A stretch of 64,000 bases of DNA from Peronospora farinosa (lineage: Eukaryota > Oomycota > Peronosporomycetes > Peronosporales > Peronosporaceae). Positions 56,593-64,000 of this stretch are shown in pieces (positions within the stretch are counted from its first letter, which is position 1; the number at the start of each line of letters is the position of its first letter). The notes under the pieces are model-generated. The model was not told the DNA's origin, searched no databases, and saw nothing but the letters and a program-made list of their open reading frames with translations. The DNA lies in the NCBI GenBank assembly GCA_947646735.1, contig CANTFK010000822.1, forward strand, positions 1 through 64,000. The letters run 5' to 3'. The position numbers were made by a program, and so were the translations under genes.

Positions 56593-56895
56593 ATGCAAGT
56601 GTCTAAGGTCTCTATCAGGCTCCTCATTGCTGTCATAATGCTATTCTCAACGGTCACCGCTATCGACGTCAGGAATCTCACGAGCTCGTCGTCTCTTCCC
56701 AATAGCGGACTCCCCATTGCAGCAGTTGTGGGCATTGTAGCCGCAGTGGCAGTAATGGTCTTGGTTGCCATGAAAGTCCGGAGACCTTACAGACCAGAGG
56801 ACCTCGAGCTGCACGAAGTCGTGATTTCACCCAGTCAAGCGGGAGAGCAGCCCTTGTTTACCAAAAAGCACTATGTCTACACGGCCCACATCTAG
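56593..56895 (+). CDS. Small single-pass membrane protein with signal peptide
   Basis: 100 codons, no intron. Residues 1-24 form a signal peptide (KVSIRLLIAVIMLFSTVTA|IDV). A short Ser/Asn-rich lumenal or extracellular part (RNLTSSSSLPNSG, with NLT as a glycosylation site) follows. Residues 43-60 are a membrane helix (LPIAAVVGIVAAVAVMVLVAM). The tail KVRRPYRPEDLELHEVVISP ends in KKHYVYTAHI with possible Tyr-based sorting motifs. The topology is type I. TTCACTTTCATTC at 56570-56583 resembles an oomycete Inr placed 10-20 bases upstream. No family recognised. From 56896 to 57609 the sequence is AT-rich without features. Confidence 0.6.
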   Translation: MQVSKVSIRLLIAVIMLFSTVTAIDVRNLTSSSSLPNSGLPIAAVVGIVAAVAVMVLVAMKVRRPYRPEDLELHEVVISPSQAGEQPLFTKKHYVYTAHI

Positions 56896-57609
56896 TTGAA
56901 CTCCTGGAAAGAGCACTTATCTACTTAAGCGGTCCTCCCGTACTATTATATTCGTATCAAGAGGAAATCACAACGAGACGAAAGAAGTTCAGACTTCATT
57001 GTCATACCATCGCGCAACCTTCAAAAAATAGATTAAATCAAACTTAATATGGCAATTTTATAATCCTTAAATGAACGTAATATATAATCGAACAGGTGTC
57101 CTAAAGATACTGAATTGGAGTATACATATATATAGGTCATTGTTGCAGCTGGTAATTAATTTTAGTCGTAATTTATATTTTACGCAGTTATGATTGAAGC
57201 ATAAAGTAGTAGTCAACTGATTCTTTCCTACAGATACCTAGCTTTTTCCAGAATTCTAATTTAGTGAGGTCATTTACTAAAATTTGCGACGTTGCTTCAA
57301 TATGCAGTGATATACGGTGGTACCTAAGAGGTCATTTGTCAATCATTCCGTCGCCTTGCATTTCTTTAAGTACGATGTAGATGAATTCGAGCTTTTCAAC
57401 CGCGAAAAAAATGAGTGTCTAAATAGTGCAAAACGTAAAGCCGCTTTTGCATCTATCGACGCTCCAGTATTTGCTGAGCGTAGTTCAATTCAAACACGAC
57501 TAGTTCTTACTGTATTCGCTGACTGTTACTAGTATGACACATAGTAATAGTCAATTAATTACCTTGTGATCAGTGTTGTCACAACACCGTCAGTCTTTGC
57601 GCAACACCG

Positions 57610-58350
57610 TCACACCCACGTGACCTTCTCCTCAATTGGCTTGCGAACGCCTTTTGCAATCTTAGCGTCTGCCTTCAGCACACCCACGTAAAAGAGTCCC
57701 AGGCACTTGTCCGCGTCACCAAGTTGCAGATGGTCCTTCATCTCTTGTGACATGGTAATGGGTGGCCCTGAGCTCCAATAGGCACCAACATTATAAGCCG
57801 TCGCTACGAGGTGCATATTCTGCACAGCACAAGCCACCGCACACATTTCTTCCCACTCGGGAATCTTGCCACTCTTTTGGCGCTTCATGCAAATGGCAAT
57901 AACATGAGACGACGTAGTGCAATTAACCACAAACTTCTTGTACTTTGTCTCTAGAAACTTATCCACGGGGACTGCATGCTTGTACACATTTGCCAACATC
58001 TGGCCAAGCTCCCGACGTTTCTCATGAGTTTCAAACACCACGAAACGCCAGGGCTCAGTACGACCGTGTGTAGGCGCCCAATTGGCGCTTTCCAGCATCT
58101 TGTCAAGGATCTCACGCGGCACGCAGTCCTCGCAGTCAAAATTTGGCGGGAAAATGCTTCGACGTTTGGCAATGAGCTCCTCAACGTTCCACAGCTTGTC
58201 GTTCTTGCGCGTAAACGTCTTTTTGCTCATAGTAAGTGATGCAATATCTGCACGTAATTTCAGTGCGTAACATACCAAGCCGAGGCTTGCGGCCGTCGAC
58301 ACAATGGTGAGACTCGTGCAGGTCTCGAGAGATACCATGACGATGGACAC
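57610..58350 (-). CDS. Membrane-anchored nitroreductase family protein
   Basis: 246 residues, no intron. An N-terminal hydrophobic segment (about 10-30, SLTIVSTAASLGLVCYALKL) suggests membrane anchoring or targeting. The nitroreductase fold follows: VEELIAKRRSIFPPNFDCEDCVPREILDKMLESANWAPTHGRTEPWRFVVF (FMN-binding R.S and APTHG.T.PW), then EEMCAVACAVQNMHLVATAYNVGAYWSSGPP and CLGLFYVGVLK. This is the HBN/NfnB-like group of FMN-dependent oxidoreductases; the natural substrate is unknown. The ATG at 58350 is followed closely by MVSL; either may be the start. Confidence 0.9.
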   Translation of the reverse strand: MSIVMVSLETCTSLTIVSTAASLGLVCYALKLRADIASLTMSKKTFTRKNDKLWNVEELIAKRRSIFPPNFDCEDCVPREILDKMLESANWAPTHGRTEPWRFVVFETHEKRRELGQMLANVYKHAVPVDKFLETKYKKFVVNCTTSSHVIAICMKRQKSGKIPEWEEMCAVACAVQNMHLVATAYNVGAYWSSGPPITMSQEMKDHLQLGDADKCLGLFYVGVLKADAKIAKGVRKPIEEKVTWV

Positions 58351-58762
58351 GTAAGGAAAATGAATGTCATTTGGGAGGAATGATGGTATATCACTGCGAC
58401 ATTTGATTACTCTTGAAAAATATTAAACACACTAAACCATCGATTGTTAGTGTGTACACACCATTACGATTTACCGTCTCGTCTCAAGACAATGGATAGT
58501 GCTCGCTAATACCAAGACAGCAATACGTTGTCTCTGTCCCACCCGTATTGTCCCACTCTGCAACATTCGTGCAAGTTTTTGGACCTTTCGCGTCCTTGTA
58601 GCGTCTGCAATTGGCTTGACACTTGGTATAGTTTAGTGTGAAGAAGAATTTACACAAAATGACCAAGATGTTGTGGTTGCAGGTCACGTGCAAGTGAATT
58701 GACCAACTTGTACATTTCAAGAGGTACAGAATTAGACTGGAGCCAAGAAAAATGGCACGTGA
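58351..58762. other. Intergenic, no certain gene
   Basis: A minus-strand ORF (58484-58813) has a hydrophobic middle and a Cys-containing end (KCQANCRRYKDAKGPKTCTNVAEWDN), but it overlaps the sulfite oxidase relic and has no signal peptide. Confidence 0.35.
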
Positions 58763-59300
58763 GTTGTCTATAAACACGCAGTTGACGACATTACAAACTT
58801 CATTGTGATGCATCCAGGTAGAACAAAGATCTTATTTCCAGCTGACAATTCTATCAACCGTTTTGGCAGCTCTATGCTGCTCATAATCATGTTGAAGTGC
58901 ACAAGGTTCTGGAAACATTGAGGATTGGGAATTTGCGAGATGAAGATGTCGAGATGCTGGAACTTTGAGAAAGCGAGATATGGGGAAGGACCGTACAGTC
59001 GCAATTCGACAGGTCACCGGACACTTATAGTGAGCTGGAACATATCGTTTAATACGGAGCCACCGGCAGAGCTGTTGATGGAGTCGTTAATTACCCCAAT
59101 GAGTTGTTCTTTGTGCGTCACCATATGCCTGTGCCAGAGGTAGATATGAAGAATCTTACTTTGAAAATATCTGGGTGTTGATAAGGACATGGAATTGACG
59201 TTTGAAAAGTGAATTAAAGCATCACCCCCGAGTAAAATAGGCTTGCATTACGAAGTTGTTAGCATTCAACGCCGTATGAAGATTCGAATGGGTGGTGTGA
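58763..59300 (+). pseudogene. Sulfite oxidase pseudogene fragment
   Basis: The frames spell a cytochrome b5-type domain: VVYKHAVDDITNFIVMHPGR, then a region equal to H.EVHKVLETLRIGNLRDEDVE. The molybdopterin domain start follows: NTEPPAELLMESLITP, NELFFVRHHMPVPEVD and a YEVVS.IQ block. Stops and frameshifts occur every 100-150 bases. No Moco-domain core remains beyond about 59300. It is a decayed copy or fragment of a sulfite oxidase; the live gene must be elsewhere if the organism has it. Downstream (59300-59790) there are short coding-like islands ([22 protein letters not shown]) I cannot assign. Confidence 0.75.
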
Positions 59301-59789
59301 TCTTTTATTGAAGCGGCGAGATGGTGCTATATGATGATATTGAAGCCAAACTTGTGGCTCACATGCGAGACGCAATGCTGGTGGACCCCACGCGAGTTCG
59401 ACTCGATGCCAGGTCGCACAACTATCCGCCCCACGAGAAGTTGTCAAGGTATGATGTTTTAGATGGATCGTTAGAAAGATAACTAAGTTACTTTGTGTTC
59501 ATTGCAACGTCCGATTGAGATACGTCTAGGTGTTGGATCCGACAAAACTCAGGCATTATGTGATGACCTGCTTATCCACGAGTACGTGACCATTAACAAC
59601 GACTATTGATCGTCGAATAAGACATGATTGCTGTGGAGTCGATTAGAATCAACTCCTGCAGCTTCGAGTGGATACGGGATGCTACTACACTACTGTCAAT
59701 AAGGTTGGATGAAATACTACCCGGTACTTCTTTCTATTTATCAAGTGTCTTTCCACCATAATAGAAAATGCACCTACTTTACTTTTCCT

Positions 59790-59844
59790 GTTGCTGACGG
59801 ATGGGTGAATGTGCACTGGGACAATTCGCCCATCCATCAGCAAC
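59790..59844. repeat. Perfect-looking 21-bp hairpin
   Basis: GTTGCTGACGGATGGGTGAAT and its near-complement ATTCGCCCATCCATCAGCAAC (59824-59844) flank a 13-base loop; 19 of 21 positions pair in the Watson-Crick sense and two more as G-U. Confidence 0.6.
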
Positions 59845-59921
59845 AAGGTTTTTTCAGCTCTGGCAGAAGCCTTCGCTGTAAATGCCATGATAATTATAGT
59901 ACGAAATCGTCTGCTCAATGG

Positions 59922-60482
59922 TCGAACCATGGACTAGAGAGAAGAGAAGAACAGACCGTCTATTTCAAACATTAAGGATTGGTAAGATGTCTGGAGTGCT
60001 TCTACCAGGACTTCGTCATTCTTCGCCTCGCTGGCTCAATCTGCTGGCTCGAGACGTCGGGCGTCACGGGGGACACTCCGAAAAGGGCACGTGGAATCGG
60101 GTATCCAGCCCGAGGTGTAAACAGTGGCTCAATGATCGCAACAAGCGCCGGGCACCACACCGATCAGTCCCGATCGACCGCTAATGCACCTGGACGGGGC
60201 CGATCAATTCACGTTCTTGGCAAGTTCACTTCGTGGGACCGAGATTCGCGCTCGGCGATCGAATCGGCGGCTTGAAGGCTGACGTAGAATAGCAGGAACT
60301 ATTGGGGAAAGAGGGAATGATAACCGCGGTCATCGATCCTCTCCCCCCGGGGGGTAACAGGGTTGGTGCTCCCCTTACGGTTCGCACGCTGCGCTTGCCC
60401 CCCATAGCGCACGCAGCAGAGGGACTCCCCCTCTTATCCTGGGCCTCCCGTTGGAGGGACTTCCCGCTCGAACCATGGACTA
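59922..60482 (-). mobile_element. SINE-like element, 5'-truncated copy, with 15-bp target duplication
   Basis: The body 59937-60467 matches 53675-54205 in inverted orientation at high identity. TCGAACCATGGACTA stands on both sides (59922-59936 and 60468-60482). Its 5' end is truncated by about 85 bases relative to the other copy, and its 3' tail is the same pyrimidine repeat (AGAGAAGAGAAG on plus). Confidence 0.8.
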
Positions 60483-60759
60483 TACACACGTCGCAAACTC
60501 AAATCATGACATTTTTGTCGTGCAATGCCGCCCCATATACTAAAAAAAGGATTAAATGAGTGACTGGTGTCGCAAATGGGAGCGGATGCGTGATAACTAA
60601 ACAAAAAAAAGTGCTAACCTTCCTTTTTGTTTTTACATTTAGTTTTTGTATGTGACGATTGCATCCATTCTACACACGCCCATCATGATTGATAGCAATG
60701 GGACGCGTAGAATCATGACAAAGACCCGCTTCGGGGTCAAAAAAACGTTTCGTTTCGTT

Positions 60760-60781
60760 GTACCAATACATGTGTTAGTAC
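60760..60781. promoter_or_regulatory. Conserved near-palindrome upstream of effector 3
   Basis: Same 22-bp element as at 26753 and 34737, core AATACATGTGTTA. It is 218-239 bases before the ATG. Confidence 0.5.
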
Positions 60782-60962
60782 ATGTGAAAAAACGTCGAAG
60801 TATTTCCCTTTTCTACTTAGAAAAAAGGGCAGCAGAGCACCAGCTTTGACACTGGTAGTGTAGTCTGTCCACTGATTGTATTCTATCTCCCTAAGGTCTT
60901 CCATTCGGCGTGCTGTTTTTTCTACTGACTCTTAGCCCTCAGCAAGCTTCGCTTATATATTC

Positions 60963-60979
60963 GCTCATTTTACAATTCG
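60963..60979 (+). promoter_or_regulatory. Oomycete Inr core promoter of effector 3
   Basis: TTATATATTC precedes GCTCATTTTACAATTCG, the best match of the three to the oomycete consensus. It lies 20-36 bases before the ATG at 60999. Confidence 0.8.
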
Positions 60980-60998
60980 ACCTGCAGTTCAGCCGATC

Positions 60999-63198
60999 AT
61001 GCGAGTCCACATACAATTGCTCCTTGCAGCAGTTGCAATCACGCATGCTACCAAAGTCGAGCCAACAACTTTCGTCGGTGTGAGCAAGAATAATTCATCT
61101 ACTGAGTCAAGCTCTACTGCGGCTAGAGACAAAGGCGACGGGATGACGAATGTGAACGTTTTGGTAAAAGAGGTTCTTGCCAAAGAGAAGACAAGAAGAA
61201 CTATTGCCACTAGTAGTCCGACTAAACCCTCTGAAGAGTCAATTAATACTGCGGGTAGAGACGACGGCGAAAGGATGTTCGCGAGGTTAAGCGAAATGGT
61301 CGGAAAGGCAAAGGATGCAGTAAAATCTAATGTCGTTGCGAAAACCGACATTTCACAAGCTGAAGCGCATGGAATTATTTCGAAAGTGGCCACGAAGGAT
61401 GGAAAAGATTCAGCCTCCGCGTTCGCTAAGTTGAAGAAGAAATTTGATGACAAACAAATTGCAAAGATCATCGTATATGCGAAGACGGAACCAGCACATA
61501 ACGACGTCGCTATCAATTTGGAGAAAGCGCTAATGGAATATTGGAAGGAGAAGAAGAGTTGTGGTGGGGGGGGAAAGGGGGGAATCTGTTAATGAAGTGT
61601 TCAAGCTGCTGAGACTACATACGGTTGAGGATGGCGTGCTTACTAATCCAGTCTTCAATCAATGGTACTCCTACTTTGAAATGGTCAATGAGAAACATGG
61701 CAACAAGGAATCGGTCATCGACTTCTTGAGCAGTAAGAAGGGGACGAGCTTTGAGGATTTTATGAAGGACGAGCTGGAAAAGGCAAATCTTGGAACAAAA
61801 AGCAGAGTTGATGAACTGTTCGTGGATCTGAGACTGGAAAGAGTTGGTGACGGCCTGTTTACTGATCCACTCTTTAAATTTTGGCGTGCTTGTTTGGAGA
61901 AGTTTAATGCGGCACATCCTAACAATTCCCAAACAAGTGTTGTTCAATTTTTGCGAACCGTTTACGCTGACAAAGGATTAGTGGACCTTATAAATGCTGA
62001 GCGAAAGGTCACGGACTCCGTAAAATACGCTAGTCGTTTGGAGGAAGATCTATGCGCGACCTGGCTGTCAGATGGAAAGTCATTAGACGACGTGTTCGAG
62101 CTTCTTGATCTCAACCGTGCAGACTATAAATTGTTGGAAGACCCTTCGATGGAGACATTTGCCAAGTTCACACAGGTTGCCAGTATGGACAGCAAAGAAC
62201 TTCCAAAAACGAAGGAGGCGAGCTTCGAGGAGAACGAGATTCTTCGAGGTACAAAACTTGCATCAAGTACAGGAGAGTTGGAGTCTACGGATTCGGAAAA
62301 AGCTCTCTTCCGACTGTGGTTCACCCAAGAAAAAGATCCAAACGAGGTCTACGAGATGTTTTTTGGTCAAGACAAATTGTATCGAATTTTGAAAAAGGAG
62401 GGCAATCTGTTTGAAATCCCTCTTTTCATTACTTTCGTGAAGTATTCGGAAGGTTATTCCAGAACCAAAAGACTTGCAACAGATGACGAAGTGGTTATAA
62501 CAAGCGAAGAAAGGCCGTGGGTTACTGACCCAACATATATGGTCAAGTACGTAGATCGTGAGTTCGACGTGTCATTGCCGTTACAGAATGAATTCAAATA
62601 CGAGTTGGAAAAATTAGGCGAAATGATTATGTCTGTGAAAGAGTCATCGAGTGAGTCCGTGAAAGCGTCAGCAAGTAAGCCCGTGAAAAAGTCATCGAGT
62701 AATTCTGTGGAAGAGTCCTCTGCGCTTTATGCTGTTAATCGAGTGGAAGGTGGTTTGTTTCGTATTTGGAACGCTGAAGTGTCACTAGATAGAGTTTTCA
62801 AACTTCTGAAGCTGAATACCGAGATGACGCCTGCAGAGCTGTTTGAAAACCCTTCATTTCGTTGGTGGATGGATTATGCGGATAATTTCTTCACACAAGC
62901 CACGCATACTCAGGAAACAGGAAAAACCTTGATGGAAGTATTTGAGCCTTCAACTAACCTTGCTTGGCTTAGAAATGCGCGAGAAGAAGAAAATACGAAA
63001 GAGTTAGCTGACAGGGTGTGGCGCAATTTGCTGAAGGAACATTTACAAACCAATACCAACCCGTAAATAATCGAGACAGAGCCAATGATACCGCCAAAAT
63101 CATTCCACGACAAGAAAGATGTTAAAGAGTACAAACATGTGTACGAGAAAAGGAAAAAGGACGCTGAAGAGAAAAAGAAAGATGACTACGAAGTGTAG
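60999..63198 (+). pseudogene. LWY-repeat effector, broken (effector 3)
   Basis: Third paralogue, closest in layout to effector 2. The first frame (60999-61592) has the signal peptide ending TKVEP, the KEVLAKEKTRR stretch, DDGER and the first helical unit. G runs at 61564-61582 shift the frame after KEKKS. The second frame (61561-63066) carries the units from SVNEVFKLLRLHTVEDGVLTNP to the last LWY unit and ends in TAA at 63064-63066 in the conserved end region. Reading through that stop, the same frame still gives a Lys/Glu-rich tail to a stop at 63196-63198, as in effector 2. Two disabling changes therefore exist, one of them in a homopolymer that could be a sequencing error. The locus is inverted relative to effectors 1 and 2. 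Confidence 0.85.
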
Positions 63199-63419
63199 AA
63201 AGTGAATACAAAGCTGCAAGAAGAAAAGCAAAATAAATTGGAGCAAGAAGAAAAGCGAAAGAAATTTGGAGCAAGAAATGAAGAAAGAAGAAGATTAGAA
63301 AATGGCTGACACACCAGCGGCTAATCAAGAAAGCGAAAAAAAGAGCAAGGAACCTGTGTACGCGAAAACGCTGTTTGTGTTCTTTACACACCCTCATGTG
63401 GGTTTAAATAGATTTGTGA

Positions 63420-63990
63420 GACACTACATCATCGATTGAGCAGATCATGGTCCTTTTTGAAGCTTGTTCGAAGTGCATAAATGATTAATGACACCACCTA
63501 ACGTTCGGCCACTGCACCACCTTCAACAAAGATCTGTTTCTACTGGCCCTGCATGCCACGATCTTCCCCAACCTTTCTCGAGCACCTTTGCAAGTTAGAA
63601 AACAAACAGTCCTATACTTACCTGCTGGCGAGTTCACCGAGCACCGAGGCTGCTTCCCATGCTCTATGGTGATTATGTTTCCCATATCCCCGTCTTCCAC
63701 CCTTCACACATAAAGAAGCCCCGACGAGCACCCTTGTATACCACCAACCATACATCAAAGACCAGCACAATATAGCATTGACCGACTGAAGCTAGGCTTT
63801 CATATAGGACTTGCCCTTCGCCTTAAGCTGAGATCTCCACTTATCAGTAAGCCTTTATTTTGACTTGCACTTGGACTTGAACTTCGATTGGACTTGGCGC
63901 TTGAACCTTGGACTTGTTTAGAATCGTAGACCTCCACTTACAGCAATGCATCTCCATGACAACCCTCTCGCAGTACCGTCCATGCTGGAT
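63420..63990. repeat. Conserved 3' flank of effector 3
   Basis: Its reverse complement follows 22140-22620 for about 500 bases, including GTGATTATGTTTCCCATATC / GATATGG.AAACATAATCAC, the GACTTGTTTAGAATCGTAGACCTCCACTTACAGCAATGCATCTCCATGAC block and the CAAGTCC...-rich stretch. The duplicated unit thus spans gene plus about 1 kb downstream. Confidence 0.8.
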
Positions 63991-64000
63991 CCAGTCCTAC

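Noticed and set aside
58484..58813. 109-codon minus-strand ORF with a Cys-containing end
   Set aside because: It overlaps the sulfite oxidase relic, has no signal peptide at its start and no recognisable family.

Overview
The window looks like nuclear DNA of a plant-pathogenic oomycete of the Phytophthora / downy-mildew group. The evidence is the following. Three copies of a secreted LWY-repeat effector gene each carry a match to the 16-base oomycete core promoter (GCTCATTYYNCAWTTT) just upstream of the ATG. Introns in the housekeeping genes are short (about 43-90 bases, GT...AG). The retroelement types (chromodomain Ty3/Gypsy with two RNase H domains) and the degenerate hAT-like transposase are of kinds familiar from oomycetes. 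I cannot name the species.

Layout. 1-7.3 kb is a graveyard of nested repeats: the 3' half of a decayed Ty3/Gypsy element with its LTR, a gag remnant with its own LTR on the other strand, a hAT-like transposase pseudogene, and a solo LTR with a perfect 5-bp target duplication. 7769-20017 is one complete but disabled Ty3/Gypsy element on the minus strand. It has two 1120-bp LTRs, a 4-bp target duplication, PBS and PPT. Gag, protease, RT, two RNase H domains, integrase and chromodomain follow, plus a long ORF on the opposite strand between the integrase end and the 3' LTR. 20-35 kb is effector territory: one intact 1243-aa LWY effector gene (minus), one frameshifted paralogue (minus), and between them a decayed AP-1/AP-2 beta-adaptin pseudogene and dispersed repeats. 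36-53 kb is a compact housekeeping block: a PDH E2/E3BP-like protein, a SAPS-PH-SnoaL protein, the RPA14-type subunit, an amidohydrolase, a C5orf34-like protein, Sec66/Sec71, a katanin-like AAA ATPase and an SfsA-family protein. 53.5-60.5 kb is sparse: two copies (in opposite orientation) of a GC-rich SINE-like element with 13- and 15-bp target duplications, a small membrane protein, a membrane-anchored nitroreductase and a sulfite oxidase pseudogene. 61-64 kb holds a third, broken effector paralogue (plus strand) with its conserved 3' flank.

How things fit together. The effector copies were duplicated as blocks that include about 250 bp of upstream DNA (with a conserved near-palindrome) and up to about 1 kb of downstream DNA. 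The only intact copy is also the only one expanded by extra LWY units. The housekeeping genes are mostly single-copy cellular functions (mitochondrial dehydrogenase complex, phosphatase regulation, DNA replication, ER translocation, microtubule severing) and several are arranged head to head. The gene-poor, repeat-rich and effector-bearing flanks around a compact conserved core match the two-speed genome pattern known from oomycetes.
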